14,724 nucleotides of DNA, taken from assembly GCA_947306035.1 (NCBI GenBank), contig CAMZFG010000004.1, positions 1-14,724 on the forward strand, read 5' to 3'. The position numbers were made by a program, and so were the translations under genes. Numbering within the stretch: position 1 is the stretch's first letter; each line of letters begins with the position of its first letter. Under the pieces are notes generated by a model that was not told the origin of the DNA, did not search any database, and worked only from the letters and a program-made list of their open reading frames with translations. The DNA is from an uncultured Clostridia bacterium (GTDB lineage Bacteria; Bacillota; Clostridia; Oscillospirales; CAG-272). Of this stretch, positions 1 to 9,400 are shown in pieces.

Positions 1-890
1 GCGCTCCGGACGCATACGGCATCAGGGAGACGTATAAACTATCGTTCGTGCTGGCTGCGTCGGGCATGCCCGTTGTCAGCGGTCTGGCCCGCGGCATCGA
101 CGGCATGGCCGCCGTCGGCGCTCTCGAAGCGGGCGGCGTCACCGTGGGCGTGCTCGGTTGCGGCATCGACGTCGTTTATCCCCGCCGTCACGAGGCGCTC
201 TACGCCGCCGTGGCCGAAAAGGGAACGCTGGTGTCGGAATATCTGCCCGGCACGCCGCCGAACGCCTGGCAGTTTCCGGAGCGCAACCGCCTGATCGCGG
301 CGCTCTCCGACGGACTTGCGGTCATGGAGGCGGGCGCGCACAGCGGCGCGCTCATCACGGCCCGCCACGCGCAGGCCACCGACAAACCCGTTTTCGCTCT
401 GCCGGGAGATGCCGATGCGGCTCGCTCCGCCGGCTGCAACCGTCTGCTTCGCCACGGGGCGCGCGTACTGCTCGACCCGCGGGACGTGCTGGCGCATTTC
501 TGGCGCGAACTGCCCGGATTGCCCTACGTGCGCGTGGAGCCGCCCGCCGCGCCGGACGACGCGGTGTACGAACGCTACGGGCTTGTGCCGCTCTCGGACA
601 GAGTGGCGCCCGCCATCGTCGAAAAGCCCCGCAACGGGGTCGAAAAACCAAAAGAAGGACCCACCGAAGAAGAGCCGGATGCCGACAGCGCCGCGGCGCT
701 GCTCGCCGCTTTTTCGGAGGAGGAGCGCGCTTTCTATCGGGCGCTGCCCGACGAGCCCTTTACCGTCGACGTTCTGGTCGCGGCCGGCATGCCGGTCGCC
801 GAGGCCTTCGCCGGCGTGACCGAGCTTGAGCTCGAGGGGCTTCTCACCGCCAGACCCGGCGGTGCTTACGTGAAAAAGTATTCTGTTTGA
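1..890 (+). CDS. dprA: DNA processing protein DprA/Smf, 5'-truncated
   Basis: DprA binds single-stranded DNA entering by natural transformation and loads RecA on it. It is also present in many species not known to be competent. The frame is open from base 3, so the gene starts left of the window, and the GTG at 48 is not its start. About 295 residues are visible. They open in the Rossmann-like core with AYG, then VVSGLARGID, a GVLGCGIDVVYP stretch, the SEYLPGTPP segment, FPERNRLIAALS, and SGALITARHA followed by PGDAD and GCNRLLRHGA, all diagnostic of the family. After an acidic, proline-rich linker (about residues 195-225 of the visible part), the last ~65 residues resemble the C-terminal winged-helix domain (EERAFYRALPDEPFTVDVL to the end). 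The stop is 12 bases before topA, and dprA-topA-trmFO is the same order as smf-topA-gid in Bacillus, so co-transcription is likely. Only the extreme N-terminus is missing. Confidence 0.95.
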   Translation, partial: APDAYGIRETYKLSFVLAASGMPVVSGLARGIDGMAAVGALEAGGVTVGVLGCGIDVVYPRRHEALYAAVAEKGTLVSEYLPGTPPNAWQFPERNRLIAALSDGLAVMEAGAHSGALITARHAQATDKPVFALPGDADAARSAGCNRLLRHGARVLLDPRDVLAHFWRELPGLPYVRVEPPAAPDDAVYERYGLVPLSDRVAPAIVEKPRNGVEKPKEGPTEEEPDADSAAALLAAFSEEERAFYRALPDEPFTVDVLVAAGMPVAEAFAGVTELELEGLLTARPGGAYVKKYSV

Positions 891-902
891 AAGGAAAAAT
901 AC

Positions 903-3200
903 ATGGCAAATCTCGTCATCGTGGAGTCGCCTTCCAAGGCAACGGCCATCAAAAAGTATCTGGGCTCCAACTATAAAGTCGTCGCGTCCAAAGGGCACGT
1001 GCGCGATCTGCCCAAAAGTTCTCTCAGCGTCGATATCGACAACGGCTTTGCGGCGCACTATATCAACATCCGCGGCAAAGGCGACCTGATCAAGGATATC
1101 CGCAAAGAGGCCAAAAACGCCAAAAAGATCTATCTGGCGCCCGACCCCGACCGCGAGGGAGAGGCCATTGCCTGGCATCTTTGCAACGCGTTGGGCCTGG
1201 ACCCGGAGCGCACGCTGCGGGTGACCTTCAACGAGATCACGCCCGACGTGGTGCGCGCCGCCGTCAAGTCGCCCCGCACCATCGATATGAACCTGGTCAA
1301 CGCCCAGCAGACCCGCCGCATCTGGGACCGTATCGTGGGCTATAAACTTTCGCCCTATCTTTGGAAGTCCGTCAAAAACGGTCTGTCGGCCGGCCGCGTG
1401 CAATCGGTTGCCGCCCGCATCATCGTGGACAGAGAAGAGGAGATCCGCGCCTTCGTGCCCGAAGAATACTGGACGGTCGACGCCGTTCTCTCGGTCGACG
1501 GCAAAGAGTTTACGGTGCGCTTTTACGGCAATGCCCGCGGCAAAGTCAAACTGCACGACGGGGCCGCCGCCGAAAAGGTGGTAAACGGTGTGAAAAACAC
1601 CCCGTTCACGGTGCAAAGCGTCAAACGGGCCACCCGCCAAAAACTGCCCGCGCCGCCCTTTACCACGTCTACCATGCAGCAGGAGGCCTCCCGCAAACTG
1701 GGCTTTCAGTCGCAGCGCATCATGCGCGTGGCGCAGGAACTGTACGAGGGCATCAACGTGGGCGCCGAAAACGGCGGCGTGCAGGGCCTTATCACCTATA
1801 TGCGTACCGACTCGCTCCGCGTTTCTTCCGACGCGCAGAACGCCGCGAGAGCCCTGATCGCCGAAAAATACGGCGCCGCGTACTGCCCCGAAAAGCCCCG
1901 CGCCTGGCGTGCCAAAGCAGGCGCGCAGGACGCGCACGAGGCCATTCGGCCCTCTCACGTCGAACTGGATCCCGTCGCGATCCGCAAGTATCTGACGATC
2001 GACCAGTATCGGCTGTATAAACTCATCTGGGAGCGCTTCGTCGCCAGCCAGATGCAGTCCGCCACCCTGGCCACGCAGAGCGTCGAACTCGAATCGGCGG
2101 GCTACGTGTTCCGCACGGGCGGGTACAACGTGACGTTCCCCGGCTATATGGCCGTTTACGAGGAGAGTGAAGAAGAGGTCGTCACCACCGCCGACGTCAT
2201 CGACGAGCAGCGCGACCTGCGTCTGCCCGATCTCGTCGAGGGCGCGGCGCTCCCCGCCGCGCGCCTGGAGCCGAACCGGCATTTTACCGAGCCGCCCGCC
2301 CGCTATACCGAGGCGTCTTTGATCAAGTTCCTCGACGAAAAGGGCATCGGCCGCCCCAGCACCTATAATACCATCATCACCACCATCCTCTCCCGCAATT
2401 ACGTGGCGCGCGACGGCCGTTCGCTGCTGCCCACGCCGCTCGGCGAGGTGACGACGTCGCTGATGAAACAGAATTTCCCGGACATCGTGGACTACGCCTT
2501 CACCGCCCAGATGGAGAACGAACTGGACGACATCGAGCGCGGCAAAGCGGATATGACCGCGGTGCTGACGTCGTTCTGGAAGGGGTTTGCCGCCGAACTC
2601 AAAAAGGCGGAGACCACCATCGGCCGGGGCGATTTCGAACTGCCCGTCGAGCAGACCGACATCATCTGCGAAAAATGCGGCGCCAAAATGATCGTCAAGA
2701 GCGGCCGCTTCGGCAAATTCGCCGCCTGCCCCAACTACCCGACCTGCCGCAACACCAAACCGCTCGGCGAGCCCGCTCCCGAGAAGAAAACGGTGCAAAC
2801 GCCCGAGAAAAAGCCCCCCGTTACGGCCGATTTCAAATGTGAACTGTGCGGCGCCGACATGGTGCAGCGCACGGGCAAGTACGGCACGTTCTTTGCCTGC
2901 TCCCGCTATCCGGCCTGCCGCTTCACCAAGCAAAAGACCAAAGAACTGGACGTGCCGTGCCCCAAATGCGGCGCCAAGATCCTGATCAAGACCGGCCGCA
3001 ATAAAACGGTGTTTTACAGCTGCGAGCGCTATCCCGACTGCGACTTTTCCTCCTGGGATATGCCGACCGCCGAAAAATGCCCGCAATGCGGCGAGCCTCT
3101 GTTCCGCAAAAAGGGCAGACCCGTGCTGGTCTGCCACAACAAAGACTGCGGCTATCGCCGCGAGATCGAAGAAAGCAAAGAGGAGGAGCCCCTTGCATGA
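903..3200 (+). CDS. topA: DNA topoisomerase I (type IA) with four C-terminal zinc ribbons
   Basis: This enzyme relaxes negative supercoils by transient single-strand cleavage through a 5'-phosphotyrosine. The 765-residue protein starts at the ATG preceded by AAAGGA. The Toprim domain is at residues 1-115, with E8 in VIVESPSK and the acidic triad D81-P-D83 in DPDREGEA. The core has the [14 protein letters not shown] motif (161-174) and the catalytic tyrosine Y299 in YMRTDS, followed by AHEAIRPS and [12 protein letters not shown]. The C-terminus (about 588-760) carries four four-cysteine ribbons (CEKCG, CELCG, CPKCG and CPQCG pairs, each closed by a second Cys pair), with a Lys/Pro linker between the first and second. 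The length is at the long end for Gram-positive enzymes, apparently because of the ribbon count. All key residues are present. Its last four bases overlap the trmFO start. Confidence 0.98.
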   Translation: MANLVIVESPSKATAIKKYLGSNYKVVASKGHVRDLPKSSLSVDIDNGFAAHYINIRGKGDLIKDIRKEAKNAKKIYLAPDPDREGEAIAWHLCNALGLDPERTLRVTFNEITPDVVRAAVKSPRTIDMNLVNAQQTRRIWDRIVGYKLSPYLWKSVKNGLSAGRVQSVAARIIVDREEEIRAFVPEEYWTVDAVLSVDGKEFTVRFYGNARGKVKLHDGAAAEKVVNGVKNTPFTVQSVKRATRQKLPAPPFTTSTMQQEASRKLGFQSQRIMRVAQELYEGINVGAENGGVQGLITYMRTDSLRVSSDAQNAARALIAEKYGAAYCPEKPRAWRAKAGAQDAHEAIRPSHVELDPVAIRKYLTIDQYRLYKLIWERFVASQMQSATLATQSVELESAGYVFRTGGYNVTFPGYMAVYEESEEEVVTTADVIDEQRDLRLPDLVEGAALPAARLEPNRHFTEPPARYTEASLIKFLDEKGIGRPSTYNTIITTILSRNYVARDGRSLLPTPLGEVTTSLMKQNFPDIVDYAFTAQMENELDDIERGKADMTAVLTSFWKGFAAELKKAETTIGRGDFELPVEQTDIICEKCGAKMIVKSGRFGKFAACPNYPTCRNTKPLGEPAPEKKTVQTPEKKPPVTADFKCELCGADMVQRTGKYGTFFACSRYPACRFTKQKTKELDVPCPKCGAKILIKTGRNKTVFYSCERYPDCDFSSWDMPTAEKCPQCGEPLFRKKGRPVLVCHNKDCGYRREIEESKEEEPLA

Positions 3201-4528
3201 CGGAACGTGTCACGGTATTCGGCGCGGGTCTCGCCGGCTGTGAGGCGGCGTGGCAGATCGCCCGCCGCGGCGTGCCGGTGCGCCTGGTCGAAATGAAACC
3301 GGGTCGCATGACCCCGGCGCATCACGCCCCCGGCTTTGCCGAACTGTGCTGTTCCAACTCGCTGCGCTCCGACGCGCTGACCAACGCGGTCGGCCTTCTC
3401 AAAGAAGAAATGCGTCGCCTCTCTTCGCTGATCCTGGAGGCGGCCGACGCCACGCGCGTGCCCGCCGGTTCCGCGCTGGCGGTGGATCGCAATCGCTTTT
3501 CCGACTATATCACCGAAAAGATCAAAGCCCACCACCTGATCGAAACGGTCGAAGAGGAAGCGACCGAACTGCCGGATACGGGCGTCGCCGTGGTGGCGAC
3601 GGGCCCGCTGACTTCGGCCGCGCTGGCCGCGCGCATCGCCGCTCTGACGGGCGACGACGGATTGTATTTCTACGACGCCGTGGCGCCCATCGTGGCCTTT
3701 GACGGCATTGATATGAACGTGGCCTTTTTCGCCTCCCGCTACGGCAAGGGCGAGGCGGACTACATCAACTGCCCCATGACCAAAGAGCAGTACGACCGTT
3801 TCTATACCGAACTGATCAACGCCCGCGAGGCCGAACTGCACGACTTTGACAAAGCGTCGCAGCAAGCGCCCGCCGTGTTCGAGGGCTGCATGCCCGTCGA
3901 GGTCATGGCGCGCCGCGGCTATGACACCCTGCGTTACGGGCCGCTCAAGCCCGTCGGTCTCGTCGACAGCCGCACGGGCAGGGAACCCTACGCCGTGGTG
4001 CAGCTGCGCAAAGAGGACAGGGCGGGCACCATGTATAACCTGGTCGGCTTTCAGACGCACCTTTCGTTTTCCGAACAGAAGCGGGTGTTTTCGCTGATAC
4101 CGGGGCTTGAGAACGCCGCGTTCCTGCGCTACGGGGTCATGCACCGCAACACCTATCTACGCTCACCCGGTTTTCTTGCCCCGACCTACGCCGTCAAGAC
4201 CCGCCCGACCCTGTTTTTCGCGGGGCAGATGACGGGCGTCGAGGGCTACGTGGAATCCGCCGGATCGGGTCTGCTTGCCGGCGTCAACGCCGCGCGTGCC
4301 GCGCGCGGCATGGAACCGCTGCCGTTCCCGCGCGAAACGGTGCTCGGCGCCATGGGCGCCTACGTCAGCGAGGGCGGGCTCGGGCCTTTCGTGCCGATGA
4401 ACGCCAACTTCGGCCTGCTCCCGTCGCTCGGGACGCGCGTGCGGGGCGGTAAAGCCAAACGCAACGAGGCCATATCCGAGCGGTCGCTCGCGGCGCTTGC
4501 CGCGGCTTTCGCGGACATCGAAAAGTAA
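3197..4528 (+). CDS. trmFO: Methylenetetrahydrofolate-tRNA (uracil-5-)-methyltransferase TrmFO
   Basis: TrmFO is a FAD enzyme that makes m5U54 in the T-loop of tRNA, using 5,10-methylene-THF as carbon donor. The 443-residue protein matches the family's usual ~435-450. Visible marks are the FAD-binding [10 protein letters not shown] (residues 9-18), VEMKP at 31-35, TPAHH at 39-43, [42 protein letters not shown] with C231, [25 protein letters not shown] and [10 protein letters not shown]. The two functional cysteines known in Bacillus TrmFO correspond to C52 (in CCSNSL) and C231. The first is preceded by an extra cysteine, C51. The ATG overlaps the topA stop (ATGA) and has AGGAGG at 3181-3186. 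An in-frame start upstream at 3077 lies inside topA and would add 40 residues that do not belong to the family, so I rejected it. The gene was formerly called gid. Confidence 0.98.
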   Translation: MTERVTVFGAGLAGCEAAWQIARRGVPVRLVEMKPGRMTPAHHAPGFAELCCSNSLRSDALTNAVGLLKEEMRRLSSLILEAADATRVPAGSALAVDRNRFSDYITEKIKAHHLIETVEEEATELPDTGVAVVATGPLTSAALAARIAALTGDDGLYFYDAVAPIVAFDGIDMNVAFFASRYGKGEADYINCPMTKEQYDRFYTELINAREAELHDFDKASQQAPAVFEGCMPVEVMARRGYDTLRYGPLKPVGLVDSRTGREPYAVVQLRKEDRAGTMYNLVGFQTHLSFSEQKRVFSLIPGLENAAFLRYGVMHRNTYLRSPGFLAPTYAVKTRPTLFFAGQMTGVEGYVESAGSGLLAGVNAARAARGMEPLPFPRETVLGAMGAYVSEGGLGPFVPMNANFGLLPSLGTRVRGGKAKRNEAISERSLAALAAAFADIEK

Positions 4529-4560
4529 GAAAATCAACACCATATCCCCACATATTTACG

Positions 4561-4567
4561 AAAGGAG
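4561..4567 (+). promoter_or_regulatory. Ribosome binding site that fixes the plsX start
   Basis: AAAGGAG sits 8 bases before the ATG at 4576. An in-frame GTG at 4567 overlaps this Shine-Dalgarno sequence and adds only three residues (MSK), so the ATG is the better start. It gives the typical PlsX N-terminus, MRVIVDVMSGDNAP. Confidence 0.75.
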
Positions 4568-4575
4568 TGTCAAAA

Positions 4576-5652
4576 ATGCGCGTCATCGTCGATGTGATGA
4601 GCGGCGACAACGCCCCCGGCGAGATCCTGAAGGGTACCGTCGAGGCCGCCGCCGAAACGAACGCCAGTTTCATACTGGTCGGCAACGAAGAAGAGATCAA
4701 TACGCTGGCTGCCGAAAACGGCTATGACCTGCGCCGTTTTGACATCATCCATACGGATACGGTCATCACCATGGAGGACGATCCTCTTTCGGTGGTGCGT
4801 GCCAAAAAAGATTCTTCGATGGGTCTGGGGCTCCGTCTGCTTTCCGAGGGCAGGGGAGACGTGTTCGTCAGCGCCGGCAATACGGGCGCTCTGTTCACCG
4901 GCGCCTCGCTGATCGTGCGCCGCATCCGCGGCGTGCGCCGCGCCGCCATCGGCACGCTTTTGCCGACCGCCGCGCCCTGCCTGCTGCTCGACAGCGGCGC
5001 CAATGTGACGGTCAACGCCGAAGATCTTTCGGAATTTGCCGTGATGGGTTCGGCTTATATGCGCAAAGTGGCCGGCATCGAGGATCCCACCGTGGGTCTG
5101 CTCAACAACGGCGTGGAGGAACACAAAGGCACGCCGCTGCAGATCGAGGCCAACGCCCTGCTTGCCAAAACGCCCGACATCCACTACGTCGGCAACGTGG
5201 AGGGCAACGCCGCCGCGTTCGGCGCCTGCCACGTGCTGGTGACCGACGGTTTTACCGGCAATGTGTTTCTCAAGTCGGCCGAAGGTATCGGAAAATTGCT
5301 GCTGCACGCCGTCAAAGACGTGTTTCTCAAAAACGCCGTTACCAAACTTTCGGCACTGTTGGTGCGCCGCTCTTTTGCCGATCTGAAAAGGACGTTCGAC
5401 CCCGCCGAGCACGGGGGCGCGCCTTTCCTCGGCATCTCCAAGCCCGTCGTCAAAGCCCACGGCTCTTCCGACGCCCGCGCTTTCAAAAACGCGATCGCGG
5501 CGGCCGTTTCCTACGCCGAGAGCGACGTCATTTACGAGATCGCCACCGCCACCGAGCGGCATCGCGCTCTGTTGGCCGAAATGCAGAACGAGGCGCAACG
5601 GGGCGTGGAAAACGCCGATGCCGCGGAAAAGAAGGAGGGGGAACAGGCATGA
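4576..5652 (+). CDS. plsX: Phosphate acyltransferase PlsX
   Basis: PlsX converts acyl-ACP and phosphate into acyl-phosphate, the acyl donor for PlsY in the first step of phospholipid synthesis. It is a peripheral membrane protein. The 358-residue product shows the family landmarks in order: VDVMSGDNAP near the N-terminus (usually D-x-MGGD-x-AP, so G is replaced by S here), SAGNTGAL, LLDSGANV, NNGVEEHKGTPL, GNVEGNAAAFG, VTDGFTGNVFLKSAEG, GGAPFLGI and KAHGSS. The last ~25 residues are a charged tail (ENADAAEKKEGEQA) beyond the conserved core. It lies 47 bases after trmFO; I see no convincing promoter in that gap, so read-through is likely. Its stop overlaps the rnc start by ATGA. The acpP gene that commonly lies between plsX and rnc in Bacillota is absent. 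Confidence 0.97.
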   Translation: MRVIVDVMSGDNAPGEILKGTVEAAAETNASFILVGNEEEINTLAAENGYDLRRFDIIHTDTVITMEDDPLSVVRAKKDSSMGLGLRLLSEGRGDVFVSAGNTGALFTGASLIVRRIRGVRRAAIGTLLPTAAPCLLLDSGANVTVNAEDLSEFAVMGSAYMRKVAGIEDPTVGLLNNGVEEHKGTPLQIEANALLAKTPDIHYVGNVEGNAAAFGACHVLVTDGFTGNVFLKSAEGIGKLLLHAVKDVFLKNAVTKLSALLVRRSFADLKRTFDPAEHGGAPFLGISKPVVKAHGSSDARAFKNAIAAAVSYAESDVIYEIATATERHRALLAEMQNEAQRGVENADAAEKKEGEQA

Positions 5653-6362
5653 ACGGCTCCGCTCAAAGCAAACTGGAAGCCCGCATCGGCTACGCCTTCC
5701 ACGATCCGTCGCTGTTGCAGACGGCGCTGACCCACACCTCTTACGCCAGCGAGAACAACCAGGGCCGCGCCGCTTCCAACGAACGGCTGGAGTTTCTCGG
5801 CGACGCGGTGATCTATATCCTCGTCACCCGCTATCTGTACGGCGCGTATCCCGACCTGCAGGAGGGCAAACTGACCACCATGCGGCAAAATCTGATCAGC
5901 GGCGGCGTGCTTGCCGCGTTTGCCCGCCGCATCGGTCTCGGCGAGGCATTACGGCTCGGACGGGGCGAGGAAAAGGACGGCCGCGACAAACCCAAACTGC
6001 TCGAGGACGCCTTTGAGGCGCTGGTCGGCGCGCTGTATCTCGACAGCGGCCACGACCTTGAAAAAGTCGGCGCGTTCCTGTTGCCGTTCGTGCGGGAACA
6101 CCTGCAGACGCTGACCGAAAAGCACGCGCCCATGCAGGACTACAAGACCCGTTTGCAGCAGTACGTGCAGCTGACGCCCGGCGAGGAACTGCGCTATGAA
6201 GTGGTGCGTGAAGAAGGGCCGGACAACGGCAAAACTTTCACCGTTCGGGTACTGATCAACTCCAACGAATTCGGCACGGGCACGGGCTCCTCCAAAAAGG
6301 AGGCGGAGCAAAAAGCCGCCGCCGAGGCGCTGACCCGCTACCTGCCGCCCCGCGAAGAATAA
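5649..6362 (+). CDS. rnc: Ribonuclease III
   Basis: This endonuclease cuts double-stranded RNA and processes rRNA precursors and some mRNAs. The 237-residue protein has the catalytic domain at about 1-155, with the signature NERLEFLGDAV (44-54). The Mg-binding acidic residues are all present: E48 and D52 in the signature, D120 and E123 in LLEDAFEALVGA. The double-stranded RNA binding domain runs from about 160 to 233 (DYKTRLQQYVQ, then GTGSSKKEAEQKAAAEAL). The start ATG overlaps the plsX stop (ATGA), with GGAGGGG just upstream as ribosome binding site. The TAA stop is embedded in the first arm of a terminator hairpin, marking the end of the dprA-to-rnc unit. In many relatives rnc reads straight into smc; here two hairpins and a promoter separate them. 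Confidence 0.98.
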   Translation: MNGSAQSKLEARIGYAFHDPSLLQTALTHTSYASENNQGRAASNERLEFLGDAVIYILVTRYLYGAYPDLQEGKLTTMRQNLISGGVLAAFARRIGLGEALRLGRGEEKDGRDKPKLLEDAFEALVGALYLDSGHDLEKVGAFLLPFVREHLQTLTEKHAPMQDYKTRLQQYVQLTPGEELRYEVVREEGPDNGKTFTVRVLINSNEFGTGTGSSKKEAEQKAAAEALTRYLPPREE

Positions 6363-6392
6363 AAGCCGCCGCAGACCGCGTCGGCTTTTTTT
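6361..6392 (+). terminator. Intrinsic terminator after rnc
   Basis: An 8-bp inverted repeat (AAAAGCCG at 6361-6368, CGGCTTTT at 6382-6389) with a 13-base loop is followed by a run of T (6386-6392). The 5' arm overlaps the last two bases of the rnc stop codon. The A-run before the stem could also support termination from the opposite strand, though no minus-strand gene lies nearby. Confidence 0.8.
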
Positions 6393-6413
6393 CAAAAAAT
6401 CCGCCAAATTCTC

Positions 6414-6446
6414 AAAAAGCCCTTGCCAAGCGGGGCTTTTTGTTTT
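6414..6446 (+). terminator. Second, tandem intrinsic terminator with an embedded promoter element
   Basis: A 9-bp inverted repeat (AAAAAGCCC at 6414-6422, GGGCTTTTT at 6433-6441) encloses a 10-base loop and is followed by TTTTTGTTTT (6437-6446). It lies about 20 bases after the first terminator and shares the GCC/GGC core. The loop contains the likely -35 box of the smc promoter, so this element may serve both to stop upstream transcription and to start downstream transcription. Confidence 0.75.
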
Positions 6447-6451
6447 ATAAT
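6423..6451 (+). promoter_or_regulatory. Sigma-A-type promoter for the smc operon
   Basis: TTGCCA (6423-6428; one mismatch to TTGACA) and a perfect TATAAT (6446-6451) are separated by exactly 17 bases. Transcription would start near 6458-6460, giving a leader of about 30 bases before smc. The -10 region sits in a short A/T-rich island (6437-6460) that stands out from the GC-rich surroundings. The -35 lies in the loop of the second terminator hairpin, and the spacer contains that hairpin's 3' arm. Confidence 0.75.
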
Positions 6452-6473
6452 AATATATTATCGCAAGACTATG

Positions 6474-6481
6474 AAAGGAGG
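6474..6481 (+). promoter_or_regulatory. Strong ribosome binding site for a TTG start (smc)
   Basis: AAAGGAGG lies 8 bases before the TTG at 6490. The ATG at 6471 is out of the smc frame and overlaps this site, so it is not the start. Confidence 0.75.
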
Positions 6482-6489
6482 CGCGGCCC

Positions 6490-9400
6490 TTGTATCTGAA
6501 ATCGATCGAAATGCAAGGTTTCAAGTCGTTTCCCGATAAAACAAAACTGACTTTCGAGCGGGGCACCACCATCATCGTCGGCCCCAACGGCAGCGGCAAA
6601 TCCAATATTTCCGACGCCATGCGCTGGGTGCTCGGCGAGATCTCTTCCAAAAGTCTGCGCGGCACCAAAATGGAAGACATCATCTTCGGCGGCTCCGACA
6701 GCCGTCGTCCCATGGGCTACGCCGAGGTCTCCGTCACGTTTGACAACACCGACCCGGAGAACCGGCTCGACTGCCCCTATGACGAGGTGACCGTCACCCG
6801 CCGCTATTACCGGGCGGGCGAGAGCGAATACTACATCAACCGCAACGCCTGCCGCCTGCGCGACGTCTACGAACTCTTCATGAACACGGGCGTGGGGCGC
6901 GACGGCTATTCCATCATCGGGCAGGGCAAGATCGCCGAGATCATCTCCCGCAAATCGGACGAGCGCCGCAGCGTGTTCGAGGATGCTTCCGGCATTGCCA
7001 AATACCGTCACCGCAAAACGGAGACCGAGCGCAAACTGCAGACCACCGAGGAGAACATGACCCGCGTGGCAGACATTTTCCGCGAGGTCGAGGCGCAGGT
7101 GCTGCCGCTTGAAAAAGAGGCCGAACGGGCCAAAAAAGCCATCGAACTGCACGACACCAAAAAGCGGGTCGACGTGCAGCTTTGGCTGTACGATTCCGAG
7201 CGGCTGCGGCAGGAGACCGAGCGCGCGGAAGAGAATTACCGCAACACGGGTTACGATCTCAAACTGGCCGAGGACGCCATCGAAGACTACAACACCCAAA
7301 GCACGCGCCTGTTTGAAGATATGCAGAAGAACAGCGCCGCCGCGGCCGAACTGCTCGATCGGATCAACGACCTGACGGGCGAGAACCACGAGCGCGACAG
7401 CCGGTGTCAGGTGGCGCAGACCAACATCAACAATACCAACGAGCGCATCGAGGCCGCCCGCGCGGTCATCACCGGTCGCCGCCAACGCCTTGCCGAAGAG
7501 CAGAACGAGGGCGCCCGCCGCCGCGCGGAGCAAGAGGCGCACGCCGCGCGTCTTGCCGAACTCGAGGCCGCCCACACCGCAAAAGCGGAAGCCGCCCAGC
7601 AGTTGGCCAACCGGGCCCTGACGCTGGCGGGCAGCGTGGCGCAGGCGCTGGCGGACGTGGAGGAACGCGAGGCCGAAGCCGTTGACATCAAAGTGCGTAT
7701 GCAGGTGTTGGAAAACGGCAAAAAGAGCGACAGCGACAAAAACGAGGCCATGACCGCCGAGATCGCCGCCTACCGCGCGACTTCCGAGGCGCTGGCCGCC
7801 GATATGCGGAAAAAAGAGCAGGCCGCGGCCGCCTACGACGCGGACATCGCGGCGGCGGCGCATACCGTCGAAGAGGCCGACCGCCGTTTGGCCGAACTGG
7901 CCGAAAAACTCGAGGCCGCCCGTGAAAAAGAAAACGACTGCAAACTGCAGTCCGACCTGACGCGGCAGCGCATGGAAGCGTTCCGCGCCATGGAAGAGCA
8001 TTTCGAGGGTTACGGCAACAGCGTGCGCTATATCATGGAGGCCTATGCAGCCGGGCACGTCACCGACAAAAACGGCCGCCGCTGCGGCACCGTTTACGGC
8101 CCTCTTTCCAAAGTCATCACCGTCGAGCCCCGTTACGTCACCGCCATCGAGGTGGCGCTCGGCAACAATCTGCAGCACATCGTGGTCGAGGACGACGACA
8201 CCGCGAAAGCCGCCATTTATACGCTCAAACAAGCCGAGGCCGGCCGCGCCACGTTCTTTCCCATCTCTTCCATGAAGGGCCTGACCCCCACCGAGGAAAT
8301 GGAGACGGGCAAGAGCTGTCCCGGCTACGTCGGCGTCGCGTCGGAACTCGTCGGCTGCGACGATCGCTTTTGCGCCGTCGTGTCGGCTCTGCTCGGCCGC
8401 ACGCTCGTTTTCGATACGCTGGATCACGCTTCCGATATGGCCAAAAAGACGGCCTATCGGGTCAAACTCGTCACGCTCGACGGGCAGGTCATCAACGCGG
8501 GCGGCTCCTATACGGGCGGTTCCGTCAAGCAAAAGGCGGGCATCCTTTCCCGCGCGGGCGAGATCGCGGCACTCGGTGAAAAACTGAAACAGCTGACCGC
8601 TGACACGGCCGATTGTCAAAAACGCCGCGAGGCGCTCGAAAAGGAGATCGCCGACCTCGGCGACGCCCGCGAGGACGCCGACAATCGCCGCGCGCTGCTG
8701 ACCGCTCTGCAGAGCGGCGAGACGGGCGAAGCCGCCTCCGTGCGCGCCAAATGGGAGGCCAACGAATCGCTGGTCGCCAAAATGAACGCCGACTTCGAGG
8801 CGCTCTGCCGTCAACGCGCCGGCTACGACGAGGAGATCGCGAAACTGGCGCAGCGTGAAAAAGAACTGCGCCGCGAGATCGAGGAGATCAGCGCGCTGCG
8901 CGCCGAAAAGGACGTGGAGCGCAACGGTCTGCTGGACGAAAAGAGCGCGCTGGAAGCGGACATGACGACCCTCTTCATCGAGATCAGCGGCGTGCGCAAA
9001 GACATGGGTACGGTCGACGCCTACATCGCCGAATCCGACGCCCGCGCCGCCGCCATTCAAGAAGAGATCGCCGCGGAAGAAGAGAAGATCGCCGGATACG
9101 AGGCGTATATCGCGGAGGAGACCCGGCGCATCGAGGCCAACCGCAACAGTTTTGCCGAGGGCGAAAAACGCCTCGGCGAAATGTCGGATCAGCACAAAAA
9201 ACTGACGGCCGCCAACATGGAGCTGGAAAAGCGCCGCGCCGAGATCAACGCCCGTCTGCAGCAAAAGAGCGCCGAAAAAGAGATCGCGTTCCGCGCCCAT
9301 ACCAAAAACGAGGCCAGATTGAACGCGCTGCGTGAGGAACTGGACAACCTGAACAATCGGTTCTGGGAAGACTATGAAATGACCCGTAACGACGCGGCCG

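Noticed and set aside
39..3137. A 1032-codon open frame on the minus strand opposite dprA and topA
   Set aside because: It is an antisense shadow of GC-rich codon use. The plus strand encodes two well-recognised proteins, and the minus translation is low-complexity Gly/Ala/Arg/His-rich with no family resemblance.
4529..4575. A possible promoter in the trmFO-plsX gap (TATTTA at 4553-4558)
   Set aside because: No acceptable -35 box lies 16-18 bases upstream, and the gap is short with only a good ribosome binding site. Read-through from trmFO is simpler.
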